Of a stretch of DNA of 64,000 bases, positions 1-8,289 are shown one piece after another. The notes under the pieces were generated by a model. That model made no database searches. It saw only the letters and a program-made list of their open reading frames with translations, and had not been told where the DNA came from. Numbering within the stretch: position 1 is the stretch's first letter; each line of letters opens with the position of its first letter. Source of the DNA: Prevotella sp. Lineage in GTDB: Bacteria; Bacteroidota; Bacteroidia; Bacteroidales; Bacteroidaceae. A program made the translations under genes and the position numbers. The stretch is taken from positions 25,466-89,465 of the forward strand of contig JAFUEP010000036.1 of the NCBI GenBank assembly GCA_017470345.1. Reading direction: 5' to 3'.

Positions 1-788
1 CCGATGCTGTAGTAGATGGGGCGACCGCGATAGTGCTCGACGGTCTGCAGCGTGTGAGTGTGGTGGCAGATGAGGGCGTCGGCCCCGGCGTCGATCAGGC
101 GGTGGGCCTCCATGCGCTGGCTCGCCGTGGGGCGCAGCGTGTGCTCGGCGCCCCAGTGGAGGCTGACGACGATGACGGACCTCGGGTCCTGACGGCGCAG
201 CCGGGCCACGCGGCGGAGCAGCGAGTCCATGGGTTCCTGGCTGACGCTCGGCTTCTGCGGCAAGTAGGCAAAGTTCTCTAAAGCCAGGCGCAGCGAGGCA
301 ATGAGCCATACGCGGCGCGGCTGGCGGCAGAGCAGCACGGGCTTAGCCGCCTCGCTCATGGTCGGTCCGGCGCCTACCGCCACCATGCCAGCCTCGCGGA
401 CGTTGCGCTCCGTGTCGGTGAGTCCGCGGCGGCCCTGGTCGATGCTGTGGTTGTTGGCCAGGTTCAGATGGCTGAACCCATGGCGGCGGAGCACCTGCAG
501 CCACTCCGGCTCGGCGCGGAAGATGAAGCGTTTCTGCGTCGGGGCCTTGATGCGCGTGGCCGGGCACTCGAGGTTGCCCACCACTGCCTGGGCAGAACGC
601 AGCAAGGAGTCGATGCCCCGTGTGAAGAGGGCATCGGCTCCTTGTCGTTCAATCGTGCGGCGCACCCCGCGGTCGAGCAGGATGTCGCCGGTGAAGAGGA
701 TGGAGGCCTGCTGCGGTTTGTGTTTGTCGGCATGGCATGCCGACATACAGGACAGGCTAACAGCCAGAGCTATAAAAAACTTTCTCAT
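1..788 (-). CDS. CapA-family (poly-gamma-glutamate biosynthesis type) phosphoesterase, lipoprotein, C-terminus off the left edge
   Basis: Reading the minus strand from ATG at 788 gives an uninterrupted frame of 262 codons that leaves the window. It begins with a signal peptide ending in a lipobox-like MSAC (residues ~14-17). It then shows the CapA/PgsA metallophosphoesterase series: FTGDILLDRG near the N-terminus, VVGNLECP, NLANNHSIDQG, SLHWGAEH and, close to the edge, CHHTHTLQTVE followed by GRPIYYSIG. The Asp, Asn and His residues of these motifs are the usual metal ligands. CapA proteins are linked to capsule or poly-gamma-glutamate export, but many Bacteroidota paralogues have no tested substrate. 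The start overlaps the end of the upstream DUF3160 gene by 32 bases, so the two are probably co-translated in an envelope operon. Family assignment is firm; the exact role is unknown. Confidence 0.85.
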   Translation of the reverse strand, partial: MRKFFIALAVSLSCMSACHADKHKPQQASILFTGDILLDRGVRRTIERQGADALFTRGIDSLLRSAQAVVGNLECPATRIKAPTQKRFIFRAEPEWLQVLRRHGFSHLNLANNHSIDQGRRGLTDTERNVREAGMVAVGAGPTMSEAAKPVLLCRQPRRVWLIASLRLALENFAYLPQKPSVSQEPMDSLLRRVARLRRQDPRSVIVVSLHWGAEHTLRPTASQRMEAHRLIDAGADALICHHTHTLQTVEHYRGRPIYYSI

Positions 789-3183
789 TGTCAATGGGGG
801 CCTGCTTGACGGGGGCGATGACGGGCTTCATCCATTCGGGCACGCCCTGCCGCGGGTCGCTCTCGAGACGCTTCTGCCACTCCTCGTCGTTCATGCGCTG
901 CTCACCGTAGGGCCGTGTGAACTCGCGGTAGGAGAACACCGCACCGCGCATGAGCCACAGATAGCCCTGCACCTCGATGACGACATAGATCTCGTCGGCC
1001 GGGCCCACGCCCTCGTAGAGGATCGACTGTTGCGGGTTGTTGTCGGCATTAGCTGTGTAGACGTCGGCCACGAGGGCTACCGAGCGCTCCGGGCCCTGCA
1101 CGTCGTCCCACTCCCACAGCTCGTGGTCCTTGTCGCGGAGCATGTCGAGCGAGAGGTTCTCGAACGTGGCGCCGATGTGCTTCAGCTGGTCGCACTGCTC
1201 CTCGCTCAGGCTGCGTCCGGCCAGCTCGTCCTTGCTGGTCTGCAGGAGGAAGGCCAGCTGGTCGGCCATCTGCTCACTGATGCTCTTCGCGCGGTCAGTC
1301 AGCAGTCCGTAGCTCTGCAGCACGGTGTTGGTCTGCGTGAGCAGTTCCTGGGCCTTCTGCCAGAACCTGACGTTAGGCTCGACATAGGCCTGCACCACTG
1401 GGTCGGGAGGTCCGGCCCCGCCACACTCGGCGCCCATGGGCTGCTTGGCATAGAGGATGGCGTCGTGTTTCAGTTCGGTCCATGAGGCCAGGGCGGCGTT
1501 CAGTCCCTTGAGTCCCCACTCCGGCGCCAGCATGAAGTAAGGTGCGGCGCTGTCGGCCGGTGCGGCGACGGTGGCGAGGGCATCGATCCATCGGGTGGCG
1601 ACTGTCTGCTGCCAGTCGATGCTGTCCATGAGCTGCTTCATGCGCTCCAGGTTCGGCTTATACTTGTCCCAGCGTTTCGGCTCCTGCAGCTCGTCGATGA
1701 GGATGCGCTCGGCCATGGTGTTGCCCATGGCGGCAAAGATGTCGAGACCGCGCGGGGTGGCCCGCTTCGTGGGCGTCGACTCGTAGTCGACCATCTCCTG
1801 CAGCACCTCGGCGTCGGGCTGATAGCGCTGCGGCATCAGTCGCACCTTGTTGCGGCCCGAGCGCAGGAACTTCGGCCGGATGCGCGTCTGTTTTTCCGCG
1901 ATTTCATCGATTTTCTTGCCCAACTCATTGGGGTCAATATCATCTGTTTCCCCATCAGCCATCATTCTTCCCATTTGCATGATGCTCACGTCGTCGGGCT
2001 GTCCCATGAGCCACGTCATGGGCTCGGTCAGTCTCTTGTAGAGGGCGTTGAGCTTCTTGTTGTCATACACTTCTTGGGCCAGCAGGGAAGCCTTGAACAT
2101 GTCGAACGGACTGTCGGTCCGGAAGGGAACGGTCTGCAGCCACATCATCGTGCGGAAATAGCGTTTCAGGGCGTCGCTGCGAGTATAGTGGCCTCGGGGC
2201 CGGAACAGACTATATTCAAAGGGCACTTCCGTATAGCCGAGGAATTCCGACAAGCTGTTTTCGCTCTTCATCACTCGCTCGTACTCGGCCTGTGCCACGG
2301 GGTCTTGCTTTGGTGCCTGCTCTATCAGCAGGGCCTTGGCCACGTTGAAATAAGTGTTGATCCATTTGGTGGCCGCGAGGGTGTCGAACATCTCATCCTC
2401 GAATTGTCTGATGGGGAAGGCCTTTTGCGCTTCATCGCAGAAATGTCCCAGCAGAGGGTAGAACCGATGTTCTTCCACCTCGCGCAGCAGGGCGTCGAAG
2501 TAGAGGTGATAGAGCTGGAGGTAGAGGTCGGTGGTGACGAACGACGGGAACACGTGGTAGTCGTTCTGCTCGTAGACATGGAACAGCTGCAGATGCTGTG
2601 CCGGCATGATGGCGAAGCCGTTGCGGGCGAGCAGCGAGGTGAGTGCCGGGTCGGCGCCCCCGAGCAGCTGCGAGGCGTTGAGCACACCAGCCACGTTGAC
2701 GCGCTGCCCCTCGGGGACCTTGAAGTTCAGCCTCCGCAACTCGTCCTCGCGCGCCTTGACGCGGTCGATGAAGGCCTGCTCCTCGTCGGTATGCTTGAGG
2801 ACGGCGGGCCGGATGGACTGGTAATACTGCTCGCGCCATGAGAGCGTGCTGTTCTCGTCGTAGTGCCAGTCGAAGTTCAGCGAGTCGTCGTCGAAGGCCC
2901 ACATCAGCGAGTCGTACCACGTCGTGCTCAGGTAGATGCTGCGCAGGTAGGCATCGCGGAAGGGCAGTCCCCGGCGGGCGTCGAAGGCATGTCGCAGCAC
3001 GTAGAGGTCGCAGAGCGGCAGAGCCGAGATGTCCATGTCGAGGTCGATGGAGTCGATGAGGCTCTCGACGTCGATGTGGCTGACGGGCAGTACGTCGGTG
3101 TCCTGTTCCGTCGCCGTCGTCATTTTCTGGTTGCAGGCAGTGGCCATGATGGCCATTGCACAGGCAAATAGGATCTTTTTCAT
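757..3183 (-). CDS. DUF3160-family lipoprotein
   Basis: 808 residues. The N-terminus (MKKILFACAMAIMATAC) is a lipoprotein signal with ATAC as lipobox, so the mature protein is expected to be membrane anchored. The body matches my recollection of DUF3160: a long mostly helical protein with the stretch VTTDLYLQLYHLYFDALLREVEEH (residues ~220-245) and a later GGAGPPDPVVQAYVEPN segment. The function of DUF3160 is not known. The start codon overlaps the stop of the upstream gene (ATGA at 3180-3183) and its own end overlaps the CapA start, so it sits in the middle of a minus-strand operon of four exported proteins. Confident as a gene and a lipoprotein, moderately confident in the family name. Confidence 0.75.
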   Translation of the reverse strand: MKKILFACAMAIMATACNQKMTTATEQDTDVLPVSHIDVESLIDSIDLDMDISALPLCDLYVLRHAFDARRGLPFRDAYLRSIYLSTTWYDSLMWAFDDDSLNFDWHYDENSTLSWREQYYQSIRPAVLKHTDEEQAFIDRVKAREDELRRLNFKVPEGQRVNVAGVLNASQLLGGADPALTSLLARNGFAIMPAQHLQLFHVYEQNDYHVFPSFVTTDLYLQLYHLYFDALLREVEEHRFYPLLGHFCDEAQKAFPIRQFEDEMFDTLAATKWINTYFNVAKALLIEQAPKQDPVAQAEYERVMKSENSLSEFLGYTEVPFEYSLFRPRGHYTRSDALKRYFRTMMWLQTVPFRTDSPFDMFKASLLAQEVYDNKKLNALYKRLTEPMTWLMGQPDDVSIMQMGRMMADGETDDIDPNELGKKIDEIAEKQTRIRPKFLRSGRNKVRLMPQRYQPDAEVLQEMVDYESTPTKRATPRGLDIFAAMGNTMAERILIDELQEPKRWDKYKPNLERMKQLMDSIDWQQTVATRWIDALATVAAPADSAAPYFMLAPEWGLKGLNAALASWTELKHDAILYAKQPMGAECGGAGPPDPVVQAYVEPNVRFWQKAQELLTQTNTVLQSYGLLTDRAKSISEQMADQLAFLLQTSKDELAGRSLSEEQCDQLKHIGATFENLSLDMLRDKDHELWEWDDVQGPERSVALVADVYTANADNNPQQSILYEGVGPADEIYVVIEVQGYLWLMRGAVFSYREFTRPYGEQRMNDEEWQKRLESDPRQGVPEWMKPVIAPVKQAPIDNEKVFYSSGC

Positions 3184-3746
3184 TGGTTCAGATATTTAAT
3201 GGCTGTAGTTTTGTCAGTGTTCTTGATCAGAAAGCGTTCGAAGTAGGGGCCGAAGTCGCGCCAGCGGTATTCGCTGACGGCGTAGGACGAGCTGTCGGGC
3301 GTGGTCTCCAGGGCGCGGATGCGGCCGTCGGCGAAGCGGAAGTCGACCAGCACGCCGCCCAGCCGCGAGCCCAGCCACATCGGCCGCGCATGGCCGTCGA
3401 TCTGCTTGAAGATGAACAGGCGGCGACCCTTCTCAGGATGGAAGCGCGTCGACTTGACGACGCCCACCAGGGCGTCCTCGCTGCCGTCGCCGTCGACGTC
3501 GCCCGTCTGAAACCGGTAGACGGGGTAGGGCAGCGCCCAGTCGTTCAGCTGGTAAGCCGAATCGTTCTGACGGGTGAGGGTGAAAGCCCCCTCCAACCTC
3601 CTGGCCCCCTCCAACCTCCCCCCACTGGGGGAGGCTTTTGTGGCGGATAATTCTGGCGCAGCAGCCTCCCCCAGTGGGGGGAGGTTGGAGGGGGCCAAGG
3701 CTGCCAGACATGCCAGAGCCGCCCAAGCCCACCACCGCCGCCTCAT
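3180..3746 (-). CDS. Exported protein with FG-GAP/VCBS-like motif and a palindromic repeat embedded in its frame
   Basis: 188 residues. Residues 1-18 are a signal peptide (MRRRWWAWAALACLAALA). The C-terminal part contains TGDVDGDGSEDALVGVV (~83-99), the Ca-binding-like DxDGDGxxD motif of FG-GAP/VCBS repeats, followed by a short beta-rich segment. Between these two parts the frame reads through a 34-bp perfect inverted repeat, giving NLPPLGEA on one arm and SPSGGRLEGA on the other. This low-complexity insert is therefore probably not part of the ancestral protein. Its 3' end overlaps the DUF3160 start by 4 bases, and its start overlaps the end of the TlpA-like gene by 4 bases. No specific function can be assigned. 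Confidence 0.6.
   Translation of the reverse strand: MRRRWWAWAALACLAALAPSNLPPLGEAAAPELSATKASPSGGRLEGARRLEGAFTLTRQNDSAYQLNDWALPYPVYRFQTGDVDGDGSEDALVGVVKSTRFHPEKGRRLFIFKQIDGHARPMWLGSRLGGVLVDFRFADGRIRALETTPDSSSYAVSEYRWRDFGPYFERFLIKNTDKTTAIKYLNQ
3603..3695. repeat. 34-bp perfect inverted repeat (dispersed palindrome) inside a coding frame
   Basis: The arms 3603-3636 and 3662-3695 are exact reverse complements of 34 bases separated by 25 bases. A truncated extra copy of the outer end lies at 3588-3602. Composition is runs of C and G around a CACTG core, unlike the surrounding codons. It resembles the REP-like intergenic palindromes common in Prevotella genomes, but here it is translated. Confidence 0.85.
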
Positions 3747-4891
3747 AGCAGGGCGCGGATCTCAGCCTCGAGGTCGTCCATCTGCGACGAGCGCTTCTGC
3801 AGCTGGTTCTGGCGGTCGATGGTGAAGAACTCAGGCACGGCCTGCACATTATATTTCGCGAGCGACTCGCCCTCGGCGTCGCGCACCGTGATCCAGGGCA
3901 GCTGAGCCACCTGCTGCTTCCAGAAGTGCTCGTCGGGGTCGATGCTGACCTGATAGATCTCCAGTCCGCGGTCGTGATACTTGTTATAAAGCTCGCGCAG
4001 CAGGAGGATGCGGGCGGCCGACTCCGACGTGGCGAAGGCGTGGAAGTCGAGCAGCACCACGCGGCCCTTCAGCTCCGTCAGCGTGCGCATCTGCCCCTTG
4101 TTGTCAGGCAGCCGCAGGTCGACGACGCCCGACTGGATGACCTTCCCGGCGTCGATCACCTGATTTTCGCGGGCCTGCACCGTGCGCGCCTCGTTCATGC
4201 TCTTCAGCGTGATGTTGCGCAGGTTCTGCGCCCGCTCCGACTCGGGGAAGAACGTGTCCCAGTAGGTGGCCACGGCGCCGAACGTGCGCATGTCGTCGCG
4301 GCTGGCGTGGGGGTTGAAGATGGGCGCGGAGCCGAGCGTCTGGAACAGGGCGAAGTAGGACGACGTCTGGTCCGGGCCCGCGAAGATGTAGTTCTTGACC
4401 ACGTCCTGCTTGTAGCGCTCGACGAGCGCGTCGATCGAGTCGGCCAGCTCCTGTCCGATGTAGCCCTGCCCGAGGGCTATGGCCTGCCGCTGCAGCGCCT
4501 GCTGCTTGAGGGCCAGCTGGCGGATGCGCTCGCAGTTGTCCGACCCGCTGACGGCATAGTTGGCCGCCATGCCGGGATACTTCGCCCGGATGCTGACCGT
4601 CTCCGTGGAGTCGACGGAGAAGTTGATGATCTGGCCGTCGATGCGCAGCACGTAGAAGTCGGGCGCCTCGGGGGCATCGGCCTTGAAACTGAAGGCGCCG
4701 TCGGCCGTGAGCCGCACCGAGTCGATCACGGTGGGCCCGCTGAGCGCCATGTGGTGCAGGTAGAGCATGGAGTCCTGAGCCCCCTCGATGGTGCCCTCGA
4801 CGGTGAACGTTGCCTTTTGTGTGCATGCGCCCAGCATGGCTGCTGCCACTGCCGGTGCGATGAGCCTGAGAATCTTGTATGTTTTCATCAT
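3743..4891 (-). CDS. TlpA-like thioredoxin-fold lipoprotein with N-terminal DUF4369-type domain
   Basis: I place the start at ATG 4891 (or the adjacent ATG 4888), giving MMKTYKILRLIAPAVAAAMLGAC, a clean lipoprotein signal with LGAC lipobox. The longer frame from 4939 would put 16 charged residues in front of it. Residues ~25-115 form a beta-rich DUF4369-like domain (FTVEGTIEGAQDSMLYL). The C-terminal ~140 residues have the TlpA/AhpC fold pattern (GRVVLLDFHAFATSESAARILLLRELY, then VQAVPEFFTIDRQ). The usual CxxC is replaced by FATSES, so the protein lacks redox cysteines at the active-site position and is probably not a thiol oxidoreductase. First gene of the minus-strand operon, with a TAnnTTTG promoter just upstream. 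Confidence 0.8.
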   Translation of the reverse strand: MMKTYKILRLIAPAVAAAMLGACTQKATFTVEGTIEGAQDSMLYLHHMALSGPTVIDSVRLTADGAFSFKADAPEAPDFYVLRIDGQIINFSVDSTETVSIRAKYPGMAANYAVSGSDNCERIRQLALKQQALQRQAIALGQGYIGQELADSIDALVERYKQDVVKNYIFAGPDQTSSYFALFQTLGSAPIFNPHASRDDMRTFGAVATYWDTFFPESERAQNLRNITLKSMNEARTVQARENQVIDAGKVIQSGVVDLRLPDNKGQMRTLTELKGRVVLLDFHAFATSESAARILLLRELYNKYHDRGLEIYQVSIDPDEHFWKQQVAQLPWITVRDAEGESLAKYNVQAVPEFFTIDRQNQLQKRSSQMDDLEAEIRALL

Positions 4892-4908
4892 TTTGGTAAA
4901 TTTGGGTG

Positions 4909-4940
4909 CAAAGATAACACTTTTATTCATAAAAAACAAA
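4909..4940 (-). promoter_or_regulatory. Bacteroidota-type promoter for the envelope operon
   Basis: On the minus strand TATCTTTG (4909-4916) fits the -7 consensus TAnnTTTG. A TTTG lies about 20 bases upstream (around 4937), fitting the -33 element. The start codon at 4891 follows after about 18 bases. Confidence 0.7.
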
Positions 4941-4980
4941 AAAAAGAAGCGTAGAATTCTTTTATTTGTCTAATTATGTG

Positions 4981-4988
4981 TAACTTTG
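4981..4988 (+). promoter_or_regulatory. -7 promoter element upstream of pnp
   Basis: TAACTTTG matches TAnnTTTG and lies 36 bases before the pnp start, in a very AT-rich divergent intergenic region. No well-spaced -33 TTTG was found. Confidence 0.55.
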
Positions 4989-5024
4989 CGCCGTTTTTTA
5001 TTTTTAGATGTTTTTTAATTTAAG

Positions 5025-7445
5025 ATGAACGTAATTACAAAGACCGTTCAATTGCCTGATGGAAGAACCATCACAATTGAAACCGGGAAAGTGGCAAAGC
5101 AGGCTGACGGCAGCGTCATGCTCCGTATGAACAACACCGTCCTTTTGGCCACGGTTTGTGCCGCAAAAGATGCAGTTCCCGGAACAGATTTCATGCCTTT
5201 GCAGGTAGATTATCGTGAACAGTACAGTGCTGCCGGACGTTTCCCCGGCGGATTCACCAAGCGCGAAGGCAAGCCCAGCGACAACGAAATCCTTACATCG
5301 CGACTGGTGGACCGCGTGCTTCGTCCGCTGTTCCCCAGCAATTACCATGCTGAAGTTTTTGTCAATGTCATGCTGCTCTCGGCCGACGGTGTCGACCAGC
5401 CCGACGCCCTGGCCGGCTTTGCCGCCTCGGCAGCCCTGGCTTGCAGCGATATTCCCTTCGAGTGCCCCATCTCGGAGGTGCGCGTGGCTCGCGTCAACGG
5501 CGAGTATGTCATCGACCCGACCTTCGAGCAGATGAAGCATGCCGACATGGACATCATGGTCGGTGCTTCGGCTGACAACATCATGATGGTGGAGGGCGAG
5601 ATGAAGGAAGTCTCAGAGCAGGACCTGCTCGGCGCCCTCAAGGCCGCCATGGACGCCATCAAGCCCATGTGCGTGCTGCAGACCGAGCTGTCGAAGGAGC
5701 TTGGCAAGGACGTCAAGCGCGAATACAACCACGAGGTCAACGACGAGGAGCTGCGTGCCCGCATGAACCGCGAGCTCTATCAGCCCGCCTATGACATCAC
5801 GAAGCAGGCCCTGCCCAAGCAGGACCGCGCCGACGCCTTCGAGAAGCTGCTCGAGGACTTCAAGGAGAAGTTCTTCGCCGAGCGCAAGGCTGCCCTCGAC
5901 GGCCAAACCGCCGAGAACACTGTGCCCGACGGTTCCGCCGTCGAGATCAGCGACGACGAATACAGCGCCATGATGGACCGCTACTATCACGACGTGGAGC
6001 GCGACGCCATGCGCCGCTGCATCCTCGACGAGGGCATCCGTCTGGACGGCCGCAAGACCACCGACATCCGCCCCATCTGGTGCGAGGTGAGCCCGCTGCC
6101 CATGCCTCACGGATCGGCCATCTTCACCCGCGGTGAGACGCAGTCGCTCTCGACCTGCACCCTGGGCACCAAGCTCGACGAGAAGCTCGTCGACGACGTG
6201 CTCGACCGCGGCTACATGCGCTTCCTGCTCCACTATAACTTCCCCCCGTTCTGCACGGGCGAGGCCAAGGCCCAGCGCTCCGTCGGCCGTCGCGAGATCG
6301 GCCACGGCCATCTGGCATGGCGCGGCCTGAAGGGTCAGATCCCCGAGGACTTCCCCTACACGGTGCGTCTGGTCAGCCAGATCCTCGAGTCGAACGGCTC
6401 GTCGTCGATGGCCACCGTCTGCGCCGGCACGCTGGCCCTGATGGATGCAGGTGTGCCGATGAAGAAGCCCGTGAGCGGTATCGCCATGGGTCTGATCAAG
6501 AACCCCGGTGAGGACAAGTACGCCGTGCTCAGCGACATCCTCGGCGACGAGGACCACCTGGGCGACATGGACTTCAAGACCACTGGCACGCGCGACGGCC
6601 TGACCGCCACGCAGATGGATATCAAGTGCGACGGCCTCTCGTTCGACATCCTCGAGAAGGCCCTCATGCAGGCCAAGCAGGGCCGCGAGCACATCCTCAA
6701 CTGCCTGACCGACACGATCAGCGAGCCCCGCGCCGAGTTCAAGCCTCAGGTGCCCCGCATCGTCCAGATCGAGATTCCGAAGGAGTTCATCGGTGCTGTC
6801 ATCGGCCCTGGCGGCAAGATCATCCAGCAGATGCAGGAGGACACCGGCACCTCGATCAACATCGAGGAGACCGAGGGCGTCGGCAAGGTGCAGGTCAGCG
6901 GTCCCGACAAGGACTCCATCGAGGCTGCACTGGCCAAGATCCGTGCCATCGTGGCTATCCCCGAGGTGGGCGAGGTCTACGACGGCGTCGTCCGCTCCAT
7001 CATGCCTTACGGCTGCTTCGTCGAGATCCTGCCCGGCAAGGACGGACTGCTCCATATCTCGGAGATCGACTGGAAGCGCCTCGAGACCGTCGAGGAGGCT
7101 GGCATCAAGGAGGGCGACCACATCCAGGTGAAGCTGCTCGAGATCGACCCCAAGACCGGCAAGTACAAGCTCTCGCACCGCGTGCTCATCGAGAAGCCCG
7201 AGGGCTACGTCGAGCGTCCCGCCCGCAGGGAGCGTGGCGAGCGTCCCGAGCGTGGTGAGCGCCGTGGCGACCGTCGCGAGCGCGGCGGCGACCGTGGCGA
7301 CCGTCGCCAGCAGGGCGGTGAGCGCCGCGACCGTGGCGAGCGCCGTCAGCGTCCCCTCGAGGAGCAGGGTGAGCCCTACCGCGATCCCGCCCAGCAGCAG
7401 GAGCCGAAGGACTTCAGCGATGCCCTCGACCACATGGACTTCTAA
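5025..7445 (+). CDS. pnp: Polynucleotide phosphorylase
   Basis: 806 residues. It degrades RNA 3' to 5' using phosphate and is a core enzyme of mRNA decay. Order of domains: RNase PH 1 (~1-145), helical linker, RNase PH 2 (~340-500, with the [29 protein letters not shown] region and [17 protein letters not shown]), KH domain (~584-640, [17 protein letters not shown] with the GxxG loop) and S1 domain (~647-715, [18 protein letters not shown]). After S1 there is a tail of about 70 residues made of repeated RGE/RGD/RRG units (~732-790), probably disordered and RNA binding. The E. coli enzyme is 711 residues, so the extra length is this tail. A rho-independent terminator follows directly. Confidence 0.97.
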   Translation: MNVITKTVQLPDGRTITIETGKVAKQADGSVMLRMNNTVLLATVCAAKDAVPGTDFMPLQVDYREQYSAAGRFPGGFTKREGKPSDNEILTSRLVDRVLRPLFPSNYHAEVFVNVMLLSADGVDQPDALAGFAASAALACSDIPFECPISEVRVARVNGEYVIDPTFEQMKHADMDIMVGASADNIMMVEGEMKEVSEQDLLGALKAAMDAIKPMCVLQTELSKELGKDVKREYNHEVNDEELRARMNRELYQPAYDITKQALPKQDRADAFEKLLEDFKEKFFAERKAALDGQTAENTVPDGSAVEISDDEYSAMMDRYYHDVERDAMRRCILDEGIRLDGRKTTDIRPIWCEVSPLPMPHGSAIFTRGETQSLSTCTLGTKLDEKLVDDVLDRGYMRFLLHYNFPPFCTGEAKAQRSVGRREIGHGHLAWRGLKGQIPEDFPYTVRLVSQILESNGSSSMATVCAGTLALMDAGVPMKKPVSGIAMGLIKNPGEDKYAVLSDILGDEDHLGDMDFKTTGTRDGLTATQMDIKCDGLSFDILEKALMQAKQGREHILNCLTDTISEPRAEFKPQVPRIVQIEIPKEFIGAVIGPGGKIIQQMQEDTGTSINIEETEGVGKVQVSGPDKDSIEAALAKIRAIVAIPEVGEVYDGVVRSIMPYGCFVEILPGKDGLLHISEIDWKRLETVEEAGIKEGDHIQVKLLEIDPKTGKYKLSHRVLIEKPEGYVERPARRERGERPERGERRGDRRERGGDRGDRRQQGGERRDRGERRQRPLEEQGEPYRDPAQQQEPKDFSDALDHMDF

Positions 7446-7474
7446 GTCTTTTCAAGCATCCAACGAATATTAAA

Positions 7475-7513
7475 GCGTCAGCCGAGGTTTTTCCCCGGCT
7501 GATGTTTTTTTAT
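7475..7513 (+). terminator. Rho-independent terminator of pnp
   Basis: GTCAGCCG and its partner CGGCTGAT flank a short A/T-rich loop and are followed by a run of T residues, 30 bases after the pnp stop. Confidence 0.85.
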
Positions 7514-7610
7514 ATATATATCTGTGAAGTGTTTTTTATGGTGATAATGCGGATTAATGGTGATAATATAGTTTTAATCAATATGGTGATAAATGCCCGA
7601 GATTTCAACG

Positions 7611-7757
7611 CCCCCCTGCCCCCCCTCTAATCTTAGAAGGGGAGTTGGATAGTACCGTAGGAATAGATGGGCGCAGTGACACTGGCGGATGCGGGCGGCA
7701 TGCACGCTAACAGACTCCCCCTCTAAGATTAGAGGGGAGGGGTTGGGGGTGGGGTCT
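7611..7757. repeat. Inverted pair of palindromic repeats (CCCCTCTAATCTTAGAGGGG type)
   Basis: Arms at ~7611-7645 and ~7714-7757 are reverse complements, and each arm contains its own near-palindrome around TAATCTTA. The spacer is about 68 bases. This family differs in sequence from the palindrome at 3603 but has the same C-rich/G-rich architecture. No gene was found from 7446 to 8289; the minus-strand frames at 7574-7903 and 7900-8082 read through these repeats and look spurious. Confidence 0.8.
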
Positions 7758-7820
7758 GTAACTTCAATATCCAGAGCAATTATGTTGTGAACTTTTTTGA
7801 CAAACTGAATTCCTGAATCT

Positions 7821-7901
7821 GAGAAGTGCCGCTTTTCGGGGCAAAAAGCGGCACTTCTCGACCCGAAAAGCACCGCTTCTCTCATCGAAAAGCACCGCTT
7901 C
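7821..7901. repeat. Perfect 16-bp hairpin plus two direct half-copies
   Basis: 7821-7836 and 7844-7859 pair perfectly over 16 bases with a 7-base loop. The right-hand unit then recurs twice in near-identical form (GAAAAGCACCGCTTC at 7865 and 7887). It could be a small repetitive element or a structured RNA; nothing indicates a protein. Confidence 0.75.
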
Positions 7902-8176
7902 ATTTGTAAATGAGATGAAAGTCTTTGGAAATCAGGTGATTAGAAAATTGGATCGTTTGATTCAGATTTTTCTTTACATTACCAGCCCCCTTTCCGCCCC
8001 AGCCGCGGCCCCAGTACCCCGCATCTTCCTTTCGCCCGCGCCTACATGCCCGCCTACGCTCGAATAGATATGTAATAAACACGCAGGAAAGGGCTATCGT
8101 GTAAAAAAAACACTAATTTTTGCCCTCTGACGAAAAAAAACCTGTAAAAATGATACGACTTATAAGATTTTTTTAG

Positions 8177-8184
8177 TATCTTTG
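8177..8184 (+). promoter_or_regulatory. -7 promoter element for the secreted modular protein
   Basis: TATCTTTG matches TAnnTTTG, 106 bases upstream of the start at 8290. The intervening leader has no obvious strong hairpin. Confidence 0.6.
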
Positions 8185-8289
8185 TCGCCGAATTGCATCC
8201 CGTGCAAATAAGTCGGGCTGACTACGAACGACCGTAATGGATTGAAACTACTATAATTTATTTACTAACTTTTTAAAATTCGTAAGCTT

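Noticed and set aside
7574-8082. Two minus-strand frames in the pnp downstream region
   Set aside because: They read through palindromic repeats and have no protein-like features.
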